A stretch of 64,000 nt of DNA from Glandiceps talaboti (GCF_964340395.1 NC_135562.1:1991001-2055000); one strand, 5' to 3'; counted from the first letter of the stretch, positions 27,108-45,342 are shown. Translations and numbers: made by a program. Notes: generated by a model not told the origin, from the letters alone.

Positions 27108-27821
27108 GTAAGTTACTTATCAGATGATCTTTGAAAATATATCAAACCATGAGACTGTGTTCAGAAATAATTGCTTTATATTAATGAACAAAAAGAAACT
27201 ATTTTATTGTTTGACGATTTCGTTTCACAAAGTTCTCAAAACACGTTTACCTCTCAAAATACCTTTTGAAATGATTAGTGATTTTCATTTTATAGAAGTC
27301 ATCTATTGTCGAGGATATAGCATATACAATGCAATCTGTTACTGATGACAATTAAATGATACGTACATATTTGACATGTTAGGGAAAGATGAACAAAGTA
27401 TTTTGACCTGATATGACATCATTGTGTGGGGTGATCCTTTAGCGGATTTCCTTTCTGTAACTGCTGCTACTAGTCAAAGGCTGTACATTGCTTTGTCAAA
27501 CAAAACAAAGGAGTCATTGTTGTCGATGCAAGTATAGCATCTAAAGCCTTGACATTTGAAACATTCAAATGGACGCAATTGTTGTTCACATCACGCTAAA
27601 GTGATACAGACAGACAATACGGTGTGATCTGTGATATCACTTCATGTACGATGAGATGTCGACATATATTGTTTTAGAGAAAAAAGCATTACGCTGCACA
27701 TGGATGGACTTATTCAATATTTCACATCTCTGTGCTTCATTCTGCCTTTCACGGTCTTCACATCATTCCGTGTGTTTGTATTTCTTAGAGGTAATGTTAA
27801 TGTCTGTCTATCCCTACTATC
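27108..27821. other. AT-rich unique sequence, no feature seen
   Basis: A 73-codon frame (27124-27345) directly after the putative donor has no recognisable motif. Confidence 0.4.
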
Positions 27822-27823
27822 CC

Positions 27824-27896
<73 letters not shown>

Positions 27897-27947
27897 GACT
27901 GACTGACTGACGGACCGCTTTTGTGTTGACTGACGGACCGCTTTTGT
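27822..27947. repeat. (CTGT)n-(CTGA)n microsatellite with 20-bp duplication
   Basis: CTGT units at 27822-27896 switch to CTGA to 27911. The edge sequence TGACTGACGGACCGCTTTTG then occurs twice in tandem (to 27947), so the border itself was duplicated. Confidence 0.95.
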
Positions 27948-29160
27948 CTTTCTCTTTAAACTGTACTTATTTATAGTTCAGACCATTTTATTTAGCAAAC
28001 AATCATGCATACGCACAGCTTTTGCGCGTATTCACAAACATTGAGCAACGATACTTGAAATGTGTTTTATCGATGTTGGTGGTTGTAATAAAGTGATGCA
28101 CACTCATTAATCTTCGGTTTGAACATGTCTTATCTTACAATATATGGATAGTATTGCATGTTTCTGATAAATAACGTTTACTAAACAGTGTTAATACTGA
28201 AGCATCTACATTTGCGAAGGATCGATACATTATAAGTTCTGTCTGTTACATCGCTTTAAACATCACTTTCATAAGCTGTACAAAGTTAGATATTGATAAA
28301 TATCACGATATGCATACATTTAGTGGATAGTGAAACCAAGGAATACATTAGTAGATTAGACATCAATATCTCAATTCATAACGTATTGATTTTATCAATT
28401 CAAGATAAATTGCATTACCATTTAGCGGTACGTTTAATGTTTAGATGTTACTGTGTACGACCACATCATTATGTATGTGTAAACTTAAAATACACCAACA
28501 TGTCGATTCTATTTATAGTTTACCTTATACTGGTATAGCTGTTTGTAACATAGTGACTGCTTTCAGTTATTATTCTGTAAAGACAATACTCAGACACTGG
28601 GAAATTCTACCCATTCACAAGCAATATGACAACTATAGTCAGTACTTCCCCCCTTTCATTGTAGTTCGCTGGTTCATATCATGGAGAGTGAGTGGAGGCT
28701 TATGTTGTGTAATGACGCCTATGTAATGTTTTCAGATTTTATCGGCTGTAGAATAAAGGAAAGCATTGCAAACGCACTGTTTCCTGTGCGAGGTCAATTG
28801 TATTACCAATGTAACTAAGGGCGTTTCAAAGGCATTGCATATCTATGCATAATACAGGTGTCTAAAAGTGTCTTTAAAAGCATATTTAAAAGTATGCTGG
28901 GTAATCTGAGGCAATATCATCAAGACTAACAATCAAGAGACCTGGTAATGCATATGTAATTTTGATAATATAATTCAATCGAGAACATTTCTGTATTCGG
29001 TGTATTATTTCTCATTGGAAAGTGGGTATCACTTTCATGAATGATTAAAAATAAATACTGGAACCAGAACCAAAGGATTGAAGTGCTATTTAATTCAAGA
29101 AACAGTTTGTTGTATGACAGTAAGTAATATTCGTACGTACACACCTACGTGCTTATTTGT
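27948..29160. other. AT-rich unique sequence, no feature seen
   Basis: Frames at 28293-28538 and 28445-28726 (plus) overlap each other in different phases and are unrecognised. Confidence 0.4.
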
Positions 29161-29262
29161 CTGCCTGCCTGCCTGCCTAGCTACCTACCTATCTACGTAC
29201 GTACGTACGTAGATACATACATACATACATACATACATACATACATACATACATACATACAT
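29160..29262. repeat. compound tetranucleotide tract CTGC-CTAC-GTAC-TACA
   Basis: CTGCCTGC, then CTACCTACC, then GTAC repeats, then (TACA)n. Each block is one mutation step from the next, so the array may have diversified by successive point mutation and expansion. Confidence 0.95.
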
Positions 29263-30911
29263 GGAAAATGACACGTTTGAGTCATACCTATACACTAGTC
29301 AGAGTTTCTTTTCCTCTGAGGAACATCATACATAGCACTGAAACCACATTGACATGAACGATTGATGATGATTGTTGTGGTGACGATGGAATAAGTTTAT
29401 CTTTGCATAGATATACTAATGCCTGACAGGTGTACGTTATCTCCATAATGTTCTTCGTTCGTTCGTTCTTCTTGAGATATTCCACAAGATTTCAATTCAA
29501 AGTCAAATCAGATTTGTCAGTGTCAGATATGTCATAAAGGCTTAATGAGAAGCGTGAACTAATTTCAATTTCTGTAAAGTGCTTTTCACAATTGAAAGTA
29601 AACGGATTCGCTTCCTATATGTTTTGTGGTGACGTTTCAATAGGTTGTGATGCGTTTTGCATTAAGAGTCTTTGTAGTCTAAAAAGTAGCCTCATTTATC
29701 TCTCCCTGTGTGTTCCTACTTAAGGTATACTACTAACCTCGATAATATTTCAGGAAGTTTGGATGACAAGGGTGCAGTTTGGTACGATTCCAAACGCATA
29801 CATGTACTATGTCAATTACATGTGTATGGTGATAGCTGAAACGAACGTTTCCAACACTGCAAATGGATTTTTAACAGCTTTACTGCGTTTTTCTAGTTAT
29901 AAATACAACCTAGACCAACATAGATCAAATGACGTCAGTACTTAGAAAACCTGACTTTAAAAAAAAAACATTTAAATGTGTGTATTGTATCTGTTACTAT
30001 CCCATATAATGAAATATCACCATACATAAATATTTTGATTACGTGTGTTGACTTGTCAAAGTGATTACTTATGTTTACCAAGTTTCTTTACAAATCACTC
30101 CATTTACTTACACTGCCATACTTTTCGCATTTATTTTTTCAAATTGCACTAAATATCTAATGAGTTAAGAATACAGATTTGATATATGTCCTTCATATGT
30201 TTTCAATTACGAAGTCACGTTAAAATTGTTTTATTAATGAAAACAATAAATGCCCAATTCTCACCTTAATATCCGTGTCAAAATATGGAAAATAGCATGA
30301 TGAATGGCATCTATCAAATAATTGAAATAGCTTTGAGCGTTCATTACTGTTTTTTTTTTAATTCAGAAATGATTTAAAACTCAACCCTAGATTTTTTTCA
30401 GAAATTGGATGCAATATATTATTCTTAATGGATATATTATAACATTTGTATAACCTGTGTACACTAGGGCTTGGCATTCTCCATCTCATTGACTTCTAAT
30501 AATACTAAAAATGTCCAGGTCAGGTTTTTCCACACAGTAATGTTGACAAAACTCATATGGTATGTTCATCTGAACTGTGGGTTATTATGATATGGGTGTT
30601 CATATTTAAATGAGAAAGAAATTATTTTGGAGCTTTTGTGTGTAGAAGAAAACTATTAAGCAATACCATCCATTGTTTGTCTGTTTTCCTAGAAACAGTG
30701 TTATTGATGATACTGGATGAGCAGATAGCAATTCGCACGTATCTCATGTAGAGAAACCCTGTGTGGAAGTAGGGAGGATCTCATTATCGATATGTCATCC
30801 CTCTTTGCCAACCATAAAAAACAATATTAGGTGATATCAACGGTAATAATGTATTTGTTCATCGGTAATCAATACAAGTTTTACAAGGTCACGAGATATG
30901 AGCGCGAACAC
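29263..30911. other. AT-rich unique sequence, no feature seen
   Basis: TTCGTTCGTTCGTTC near 29455 is a short tract. Frames are at most 65 codons and unrecognised. Confidence 0.45.
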
Positions 30912-31050
30912 AAAATACGTGGTTTATATTCTGCTGGTTCTACATCAAGACAACGCGTGACTACGTCATTGGTTCTGAGATGCACGAAATACGTGTTAAA
31001 AGGTCAATAATCCCCATTATCTCCCAATATATTTTTTCATAGCAAGCGTA
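30912..31050. mobile_element. diverged relative of the foldback element, without hairpin (copy C)
   Basis: AAATACGTGG, GGTTCTACATCAAGACAACG, CTACGTCATTGGTTCTG, CACGAAATACGTGTTAAAA and CCCAATATATTTTTTCAT align in order with the 5' half of copies A and B. It has one fewer internal ~21-bp unit, and the 3' hairpin is absent or unrecognisable. It is older than A and B. Confidence 0.65.
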
Positions 31051-32066
31051 CTCAGAAATAATTTCATCATCCTCTAACATTTTCCTTTCGATAAGCTGCA
31101 GACATGACATATGGATTTGAGAGTTATTTGTTTTATTTTCGATATGAAAACAATTCTTTTTCCTTATCAATTGCGAATGGTTACTGATGTCATGAAACAA
31201 AGGAGGAATACAATAGTTATAAGGCATTGTTTGAAACGAATCAAGTCATAAATAAATCAATCTTGATTCATGATAAGTTTATAACGTGATCGCAACGTTC
31301 GCCTGACATTAGCAAAATGAAGATGAAAACTACCTAGCTGCATTGCCATTGAGTAAAACACACTTCCGTTGCTCCATAATAGAATTCAACATAACGATCA
31401 GTTTGTCTGACATTAATCTGGTGACGTATTATTAATTTTTGTAAATGTAATTGAAGTTGTTTAATTTGATATTATCTCTCTGTATTTCATACAAACGTGA
31501 GTGTTGATGGTTGCGAAATAATTACATATTGATCCGTCAAGGCCCTTCACTTGTCACTATCATAGTCGTCAATTCAAGGCTATTTCTCTCGTAAAAGATT
31601 TTGTTGTGAATAAAGGCGAAATGGTTCAACACTCAAAATGTCTCTTCTTATCAGGGAATACATAGACATAATCAGGGTCGATTGTCATTCGTAGACGTAT
31701 TTGATGAAGCAGTTTAAATTAATGATGACTTTTGTGGAAGTGAGCTATAGGGCACGTCATTACACAAAGTCAATTTAAAACAAATCGTTCAACCTAAACT
31801 AATAAGCATACAGCGTTCTTAGTTATGATCGTTTTCTAAGCATTAAAACGTAAAAAACATCACTATTCCCTCAAGGTATATTTACTCAGTCCTAGGGGCC
31901 AAAAATAGAACACTACGTGAATGGGGTTAAGAACAGTCCTGCCATAGGCCTATTTCAATTGTGTACGTGAATAACTCCTGTTAGCCGTCGGTATAGGATG
32001 TTAGTTGTTTGACTCTTTCAATAACATTGCTTTGTTTCTGTTGTGCGCAACCTTCCATATTATCGA
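31051..32066. other. AT-rich unique sequence, no feature seen
   Basis: The 88-codon minus frame (30961-31227) overlaps copy C and is treated as chance. Confidence 0.45.
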
Positions 32067-32218
32067 ATAAAAGAACAACGTTTTGCATTCTACTACTAAC
32101 TTAGGTGGTATTATTTTCAAAATGTCAAACATTTAGATTATTAAATTGATAAGCTATAAGATATGATAGAATATTGTAGAATATCTTAGAAGTAATGGTT
32201 AGTCTTAAAAGCGACTTG
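32067..32218. repeat. 152-bp inverted repeat, left copy
   Basis: Reverse-complement partner at 35911-36064. Long identical blocks include ACTAACTTAGG, TATTATTTTCAAAATGTCAA and AGAATATTGTAGAATATCTT. I count about 12 differences, roughly 92% identity by eye. The pair could be terminal inverted repeats of a ~4-kb unit (32067-36064) or two independent insertions of one repeat. Confidence 0.93.
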
Positions 32219-32571
32219 TCATGTCGAAGAAAACATATTCTAAAGTACATCAAAATATGTCAATGTTTTCACATGTTTACATGAGAAGGGCTTTGGTGTT
32301 GTGATAAGTTTTTCGGTTTTGTTCTAAGGAGAAAAAGGAAAACCATGTTTATATTTCCATTACAATAAGTAAAGTATATGACTGCCCTTTTCGAAAAAAG
32401 GTTAGCATACCAGAGATTTATTGATTTGTCATCCTCAATGTATCCAAATAACCTTCAATATTTCATGAATTTCAAGAAATAGAATGATTCGAAATATCGT
32501 ATCACGTACCATCGAATGTTATAAATCTCTAGTTTTATCCAGAAACTCATTCGCTAACATTTCATGTTCTG

Positions 32572-35275
<2,704 letters not shown>

Positions 35276-35463
35276 AGGCGACACATTAACTATCACATGT
35301 TTCCCATAGCTGTTTGGAGGCTATGGCACAGCCATTCTAATTAATGTAATTTTAGTGATACAAAAATACAAGGCGACACATTAACTATCACATGTTTCCC
35401 ATAGCTGTTTGGAGGCTATGGCACAGCCATTCTAATTAATGTAATTTTAGTGATACAAAAATA
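35276..35463. repeat. 95-bp perfect tandem duplication
   Basis: Unit 1 is 35276-35370 and unit 2 is 35371-35463. They are identical over the 93 bases that can be compared. Each begins AGGCGACACATTAACTATCA and contains the hairpin CCATAGC/GCTATGG followed by TGGCACAGCCA. Identity implies a very recent event, or an assembly duplication. Confidence 0.97.
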
Positions 35464-35910
35464 TTTCATGAAGGCGTTCTTATTGATATTTGATAAGGTT
35501 CACAACATCTCTCTTTTAATCAATATTGAATCATGTCGAACAACTTCAAACGTCTAGAAATAAAGTTAAGTACAAGAAGTGGTTGTAATAACAGCACAAA
35601 TGGAATGTAGGATCTCCCAATAAATAATGGGATTCCTTTGACGTTCCGACTGTCATTGAAGTGTGCAAGTGTTCTTCGGATGATATGAACCATGTACCGG
35701 GTGTAACAACCGACCTGTCCAACCTCTGTATTTAATATGATACATTAAATGACATACTAATAATTGCTATTGTACATGTATATTATGTTGAATGATAACC
35801 CGTATCAATTTTATGAATAATAAAATTTAAAAACAGAATATAACTATTATTGAGTTAATTAAATGATTTGCATAGACAGTGTCAATAACACGTACAGCGC
35901 GAGCGCGAAA
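35464..35910. other. AT-rich unique sequence, no feature seen
   Basis: The last 20 bases (GTACAGCGCGAGCGCGAAA) are CpG-rich but very short. Confidence 0.4.
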
Positions 35911-36064
35911 AGACGCTTTTAAGACCAAACATTACTTCTAAGATATTCTACAATATTCTATCATATCGTATAGCTTATATCAATTTAATAATCTGAATGT
36001 TTGACATTTTGAAAATAATACCCCCTAAGTTAGTAATAAAATGCAAAACAATGTCCTTTTATGA
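35911..36064. repeat. 152-bp inverted repeat, right copy
   Basis: Reverse complement of 32067-32218. One 2-bp indel (GATATAAGC against GATAAGC on the common strand) and about a dozen substitutions separate the copies. Confidence 0.93.
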
Positions 36065-36814
36065 TAACTAAAGAACACGTCAAAGGTTTGAACAGTTCCT
36101 ATTTAAAAAAATCCTACCTTAATTCTTTGATTCTATATACAATAGTGATCATGATCATTATTGCGTACAACGTGCTGTCATCTGGCTACAAATACATGTA
36201 TCTTACAATATGCAAAAAATGAGATGCAGTAAAGCGACACATTGACGCTCGTATGATTATATCTAGTCTGACTATATCTATTCTGAGTCCTTTGAAATAC
36301 CACAATGTAATCATTGTACTTCATCTTGTAATATAGAGATAAGCCAATCTGTTAGTTACAAAATAAATATCATCATGTTTTGCCGATTAGCCTATTGTCT
36401 GCCATGAGTGAGTAGTGGGGTGATTTGCAGGCCATTTTTTTTCCGAGAAATACTTAATTCGAGCAACATAGGTTGAATACAAATAGTTCTATTTAATTGT
36501 ACTTCAACTATTCATATATCTTTTGATTACAATCCTCTATCTAATTGCTTAGCATGTCGATTTTATAGCTACCGTCTTGAGACACACTTAACGTCGAAAC
36601 AAATTTTACCAAACAAGTTTGAAATGTGACATTTGACTCTGTAATGGAGCAAAGACTTATAATTTGTTTTATGCTGTGTTAACGTTTTTTTTAAGCAACC
36701 TCTAAATGTCATCTCTACTTTGTCAAAGATGATTTCTGCATGCAATTTAATCAAGTACAAAACATGTTCCATGTATATTGAATTAGCGCGACACGGAGTA
36801 AATAGCAACATGAA

Positions 36815-36816
<2 letters not shown>
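36065..36816. other. AT-rich unique sequence, no feature seen
   Basis: An 80-codon minus frame (36569-36811) is unrecognised. Confidence 0.4.
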
Positions 36817-36857
<41 letters not shown>

Positions 36858-36879
36858 ATGTCCGTCTGTCTCTATGTCC

Positions 36880-36955
<76 letters not shown>

Positions 36956-37010
36956 CCCTAGCTCTCTCTCTCCCTCCCTCTCCCTCACCCTCCCTCTCTC
37001 TCTGTGTCCT
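36817..37010. repeat. (CTGT)n with CT-rich tail
   Basis: CTGT units at 36817-36954 have ATGTCCGTCTGTCTCTATGTCC interruptions near 36855-36880. A polypyrimidine CTCTCCCTC tract follows, to about 37010. Confidence 0.96.
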
Positions 37011-40000
37011 CTAAAAAATTTCGTTTGTAATCTATGGTTAACATGAAAGTAACGTACCTCCTTAAAAGATGTCTATGTCAGTGGGAATTGGCCTCTATGC
37101 ATATGGTTATTATGCATATTATCTTTGGTGTCGAAGTCGTAGAAAAAGTTTCTGGATGCAAAAGTTAACAGAAAATTAACAAGTCTGTGCAACTTTGAAA
37201 ATAGATGAGTACATTTCCGTCAAACGTAAAAGCACTTACTTATTTTTGCATAGACGTCGGAGGCACTAGGAAAGAACGAATCCTAATTATTGATTTTTTT
37301 CTGAATACCAAATCTTGTAACCACTTTCAAATGTAAATACAATAGCATTAATTAGTCTATATTGTAGGCAATCATGCAAATAACCACGTCGCGTCATTAC
37401 ATGTATCCTAAAATAGTGGCAATCGTGTAATCTTTGCTTCTTATCAGGAACATTTCCTCTTAGTTTTTTCTTTCAATTAGGCTGCATCATTTTATATTCA
37501 TCAGCCTCCGTCTTATGGAATGAAACGATCGTTATACCCAAACTTTTAACATACATTAATGATAATGTCCATTAAAGTGCTAATTGTGAAGATTTTCTCT
37601 GGACGAGTAAAGTTACTGTATAGCCTCTGTTGCGTCCCTTCACATTTAGAAACAACAAGAACATAACCTTTATAAAAAATTCACATGTCAACCTCGTACT
37701 AGTTCATGTTCTATACTCTCAACAGGTAATTACTGTAAAAGACAATTTATGAGATTAAAAATCGTGTTAGTAAATTAATTTTCTCATTCAACATGATGTT
37801 CACGACAAAATACCTACATTTTTAACATTTCTCTGATATTACATCCTTCTCGTAAGCTATGATAACGGTATCACACACAACGAAATTAACAATGTTATAT
37901 TCGTCCTTTTGTAGGCTTAAATGGGGAAATATAGTAAAATTAGTAATAATATTATCGCGTCAGAGAACTCTGTCTTGGGGTTAAAGATTTCAAGGGTAAA
38001 TAATTGTTTTCATCTTTCAACCTATGAAAATTATTCACATAAAGAAAACATATGTCTGCTGTCCTATACAACGACATCAAGTATAGTACCTAGTAAAAAA
38101 CTGTTTGCCGCCATATAATCTGGGTTAATGTCTTCAGATTATTAAGTTTACTGATTAAAATCCCCTGGCATTGGCTTTTTTTTCATTAGTCGCAGTAAGG
38201 ACATTTCTTGCTTATTAAATACGTTATGCCAAAATGACATGATTTGTGAGTTAAACGTCCTAAACATCTGACAGGTGAAAGAAGACACGAATAAAATGTT
38301 AGAGTCTGCTAAACTACATCGTCTGGACGTTTCTCATCTATAGTTGTGGTCAATAGAGATTATTGCATTTATGATGTTTTGCCAACCCTTTGACGTGCAC
38401 TATTTAGAGTTAGTCGAAGCATAATACAAATATGATATCATATTGCTACTTTTTTTGACCAGCACATATTTGCTGTGCTTCGTTCTCGTCAAAATTACTG
38501 CTGCCCTGGTGAGTTGAAATATGAATTTAGAAAGTTCAAACAAATATACTGGTAGAGTTTATAAATTGTACTTTTTTCATATGATGTAGCATGGTTAGAT
38601 TCGGTTTTATCACTTATAACTTCTCTTGATTCAAACAGAGCTTTACTGTCGATCGTGTTGTTTATCTTTTGTTGAGTTCATTTTATTACTTTTTAGACCC
38701 TGTAACAGGTCGAAATATCAGATAAATAACATTTTATCGAAAGGACTTGTCGACTTTTTATCAAACCTAATTGTAAAAATTTAGTCATTAAAAGAAAAAG
38801 CATTATTTAAATTGTGTATGTTACCAATGCGGGTATTGCCTGCCTAGGCTAGTGAGAAAAATCGAATTGACGAATTTTTTAATACCCATTTTACTTGATA
38901 AAAATAGCAGTAGTTTAGACATTAATATATGCAATATTAGATGAATATTACATCAAAATAACAAAATAGCTTCAGTTACGTTATCGGTTTGGTGTACATA
39001 TGTCGTATATGTTTGTTTTAATACCTGAGAAAGATTGGGTTATTTGTCTTATTCAAGTCATACCTATGTCATTGACTACTAATATGTAGATACATGGGAC
39101 GTTCATGGTATGTTTTTTTCAATTTTCAATTACTGGTGATATTCATCAATGTGATGAACTTGCAATCTTCAAATGGGTGTCTGTGTCTTCGGTAACCGTT
39201 GAAAATGTATCCAACCTGCCCACGTCGGGTTGATTGCCATCAGAAAATAGTGCACAGAACCACTCATTTTACAACAAAAGAGTACTTTAACGTAACATTT
39301 ACACAATGATACAACAGGGAAGACATATCTAACACCTACACTTTGGATATTTATACTTTAGCATATCATATCTCCATATGTCATAAAATCAAAAATACAT
39401 TACAATAACATAAACTATCTGTAATTTTGACGTTGATTTATGGGTGTGATTGTTATGTTGTTGAAAATATAAATAACTATTACAAACACAAAAAGAACAT
39501 TTTGTATGGAATACGTGGATTTTAATTACATGAGAATATGTAATGATGGCCTTTCAATATTCTACTAGCTAGAGAGACATTTAAAACAGAGATGGAGAGC
39601 TAGAGATAGTTTTACGTATCGGAAATAATTCATACGTACTGATGATAATTCGATCTTACCATATTAAAGAAAAAGCCTTGGCAACAAACCTGAGAAATAA
39701 CTTATTTTTTCAAATTAGTTGAAGATCCATTTATTCTGTTTTTATGGCCCGGCCAACTCCACAGTTTTGTTAAATAATAAATGCGCGCAGATGGAATATC
39801 CCAAGTCGAAACGATTAGGCAAAAGTTGGGCTTGGCAGTTAAAATGTTATCGACATTAACCATACTTTCTTGGGTATGTTTTCTCACAGTCAAAACACGG
39901 TCGTTTTTTAGAAACCTTTGCAATACAGTTCCGGGACAATGCCACGCAACATTGAACGACCAAGGCAGTCTGTATTATATAGTAAGTATATGTTGCATAC

Positions 40001-40376
40001 CATTGTTTGCTTTAGGGTTCTATAAAGACACCTGATATGTGTGTTATAGCCACTGTGATGGTAATTATTGACACTGGCAATTACTGTATTCTATTGGACA
40101 GTAATTAACACTACATACGTTTATACCAACAAATATAAATGACATTCACAGGTTAAAGGTTAAGATTGATACAATGTCATCTTTTGGTTCGAGCTTTAGT
40201 GTTCTACAGCAGTTGACTTATGATTATGTCATTAGACAAAACCTAGACAAATGTACAGTTTGAGGTGATTTCTCAATATAATTATTCACTACCTGCTTGC
40301 AGTTATAATACTTATCCTGTTCATAGTGATCGCTGTGCTGTATTTCGCTAATTGCGAAACTATCTGTGTGCATATA
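37011..40376. other. AT-rich unique sequence, no feature seen
   Basis: The longest frames are 84 codons (39781-40035, plus, begins ATG CGC GCA) and the overlapping 73-codon minus frame (39702-39923). Neither is recognised. A small stem AGCACA/TGTGCT lies near 38461. Confidence 0.4.

Positions 40377-40407
<31 letters not shown>
40377..40407. repeat. (CTGT)n short microsatellite
   Basis: About seven uninterrupted units. Confidence 0.95.
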
Positions 40408-41853
40408 AATGTAGATAAAACTTGGTTAATTATTGATTTATTTCAAAATTAAAACATCACTGTGTACACTAAATATTACAAGAAAAAGATATAAAGTATA
40501 TTGATATGATGTAACTATAATTAAGGGTTTTGTTTCATAACTGTTGGTTTAAATTCTTATGAAGCTCGCTACATATCGTGTAAAGTATATGCCATAAACA
40601 ATGTTTGTAATTCAAAAAGAAACGTGAATTGAAGTTCATATGTAGGTGATATGAAATAAATGATGCAATAAACATGTTTACAATTTCATATTATATTCGT
40701 GACGAGTTCCGGAAAATGAGAATGTTCAGAGGTGAAAGATTGTGTGACTATTTGTAGTTAGCGTGAGTTAGTCTGAGGTGATTGACTTGGTAGTCATTCT
40801 GCAAGGATTGGTGTATCAAGATAAGATAATTTGTCTTAATATTGTGACGGCAATGGTAGATTGATGTTTAGAATTGACTGATACCGTATTTCTCATAATA
40901 CACTGTTCAAGCTATAATTAATAGCGGGTTTGAAAGTTTCCTTTTGCGTATACATGCAATGATTATGTCAACTGAACAAATCATTTACTTGGCTAGTGGT
41001 AAGTCGTGATAGGTCAGCGAAATAGCAACGTATTAACTTTGATATTCCTCTGTCGTCCTTCTATTAAACGATATAATTCTAACGCAGTTTTATTTTATTT
41101 TGCCTTTAATTTTTGAAAGGTATTCTAATACCTAATTATAGTTCTTGTTAGAGACAGCGCCTTGCTACATATGTCTGCGAAAGCTATTAATTATAAATTT
41201 AATTAGCAATTTTCAGGCTTAATGTGCTGTCTAGACAAGAGAAAATTAACCTAAAATCATCATCTTCATCAGTCACACGAGGGGAAACAAATTAAAGTAT
41301 CCTTAAAGCTGTATGAGTGCACTGAGGCCGTCCAATTTCACTCAACCTCTTAAACATTCATATGTCTCCGTAGGTATTGGCCTGATGGCTCTGTTATGAC
41401 AACACAAAACACTTTAGGGAGTTACAACTATATGAATGGATTTCCATTAACTTGCATCAGTGAGTTGTTATTACATCTTACGTGTCTGGTTTGTTAATAT
41501 AAATATGTGTACATTTGAATTGTCATTTACTGACAAATTCACTAGATATGAAATATTGGAAAATGGAGAAAACAGTCAATAATTCGTGATTTATCTACAG
41601 TCATGGATTTCATAATATGTCAGATTTATGATGTTGTCAATTAGGTCGTCTGGACATCTGTACCATACTATAACCTAAAATTGAAAACAAAGATCTGCAC
41701 TTCAAAGACATGCTTTTTGGCTTGTTTGATATATGGTAGTCATTATTATCACCTAAAACGATAATCACATCTTGGGTAATAAATCACATAACATGTCTTC
41801 CTGTACACGCTAACCTTCATGTCCGCATGAAACTCTGACCTCGCTTATCCTTT

Positions 41854-41856
<3 letters not shown>
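40408..41856. other. AT-rich unique sequence, no feature seen
   Basis: No frame of note. CATGAAACTCTGACCTCGC at about 41827, just before the TA array, weakly echoes GTGAAACTCCGAG near dispersed-repeat copy 1. Confidence 0.4.

Positions 41857-41940
<84 letters not shown>
41857..41940. repeat. (TA)n microsatellite
   Basis: About 42 TA units abutting the palindromic repeat. Confidence 0.97.
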
Positions 41941-43247
<1,307 letters not shown>

Positions 43248-43285
<38 letters not shown>

Positions 43286-43317
43286 TGTCTGTCTGTCTGT
43301 CTGTCCGTCCGTCCGTC
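43248..43317. repeat. (GT)n-(CTGT)n-(CCGT)n compound microsatellite
   Basis: GT at 43248-43284, CTGT at 43284-43304 and CCGT at 43304-43317. Confidence 0.96.
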
Positions 43318-45308
43318 TGCCTGTCTATTTGTGTGTGTATGTGTCTTCTTTTGGGAAAACAGCGACAACTGGGTTCGATTAATATATATAACACAAAGAA
43401 AGTCAGGTGTAAACTAAAAATTAAACGAGAGAAGACTGAGTTGTGTAGAATACTTTAGTCATAATACATATTATGGTAATCATGTAACCATGAATACACA
43501 AGCATTAAAAAAAATAATTGGTTAGAAAGAAGAATTCTTACTTATACATAGTTACAGATTACGAATTGTGTTTAACTTAATAATGAGGTAAATTAACATA
43601 ATATACGCAATAGCTTATAAATATACATGTGTGTTAGATTTCAATTCATTTGGCAAGCGATTTGTGAAATAATCATTGTGATAAATTCGTTAATTATCCT
43701 GCAAATTATGCAAATCAATTCATTAAAACACTCATAAAATGAGATTTTACAAGTGATGTTCACTTAAGCGAATTCTTATTATAATAACGTATATTACGTT
43801 TAATTTCATGTTAATGTTTCCTTTTCTCCTTTTCAACTTTCTTGTCTCATGGCATATACTCCTGATTATCATATTCTTTCTCAAAATTTAACTTCACATC
43901 AAAGGTTATAGTAGGTAAGTGTAATGCTTTCATGTCTGCGAAGACGGAAGTAGGTAAAACGATAATGATAGCATGTCACCCCTCATCATTTTCTACACGG
44001 CATACCTTCCTAAGACATTGTGAAAGGAGGAGACGGTGCTTTTCATCTTAAAAGGAATATAGAGTATACACGTATTCTCTAATAACATAATATACTATGC
44101 TTTTCCTGATAAATCAAAACGGAATCTAATGAACGTACATGAGTGTATCACGTCGGTCCAATATAAGAGGCTTGGGACAAAGATTTAGGCTACCGAACAA
44201 TTCATTTTATTTTATACCTGTCACCTATTTAAATCAAACGAAGCTGCATGTTAAAGTTATGGTAACAACATGGTAACATTTCCTTAGTCGATTCAATTTA
44301 CAGAATGTAAACGAACCTTCTTAATTTATCAACCTGTTAAAATAAGTATGTATTTCTGATATTAAGGGTCAGGTGTCAAATGTTATTTCTGACATTTACG
44401 TGGTTTGACAGAATTCAAATATACAATGGGAAAGTTCATTATTAAGTTTATATAAATTACCACAAGCTATTTTTATCCCAGGGATGTATTTTTCAACGTT
44501 CATTCCATCGGTATTCACGCTTAGGTCCCCGTAGCCAAGGAAAATGTATAACTTGGTCTGATGTCTTTTTTAGACTTGTGAATTCCTAGTGTTGTTGTGT
44601 GCATGTATATTTTCTGTATTTTTCTTTTGTCTGGACACATCCTAAAGCCAGGCTTAGAATTTAATGTTCATATTGATTATCCTTCTTTTTATACACTTCT
44701 TACGTCTAGAAATGTATTCACTGGCTACATGGTCACGATTCATTGTAAATTTCTCGAATGCTCATCCACTTATACAACACTTGTAAAAATCAATCTTACA
44801 TCTGCTACTGAAACAGGCACTAATGAAAAGGAAAAGTTGTGCTCCTAAGAAACACATAGTAATGATTGCGTTTGTTCAAATAAGCAAAAAATAGCATGCT
44901 GATAATTATAGCGTTATGTGGTCTGGCATAACTACTTGTGTAATCTCACTTTAAGGTGTTAGTATTGATTGTAGTCATCAGCTTTGCTTCTATCAGTATT
45001 TCAAACCTCTCAAGTAGTCTAGCACTGATGAATGAAACAGGGTGAGATCAGCACTTCCAAATGACGTCCGCCCTGAGTTATTTCAACACTATCCAAGACT
45101 AAGAAGATCTGCATAGTAGGGTACAATTATGCTAAACATAAAGACCTCTCGATATATTATATAATTCATTAATCATAGAAGAGGTGATACATGTATGTAA
45201 CAATATACCATATAACATAGTGTACCAGCCTGTCTGCAAGGCCTTGCTCATTTCGCCATAGAGCGCTTAAGTTGAAGGTAGAAGAGTGGGGTAAAATAAT
45301 AACAGTAC

Positions 45309-45309
<1 letters not shown>
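43318..45309. other. AT-rich unique sequence, no feature seen
   Basis: An 83-codon plus frame (44597-44848) is unrecognised. Confidence 0.4.

Positions 45310-45340
<31 letters not shown>
45310..45340. repeat. (TA)n short microsatellite
   Basis: About 15 TA units. Confidence 0.95.
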
Positions 45341-45342
<2 letters not shown>

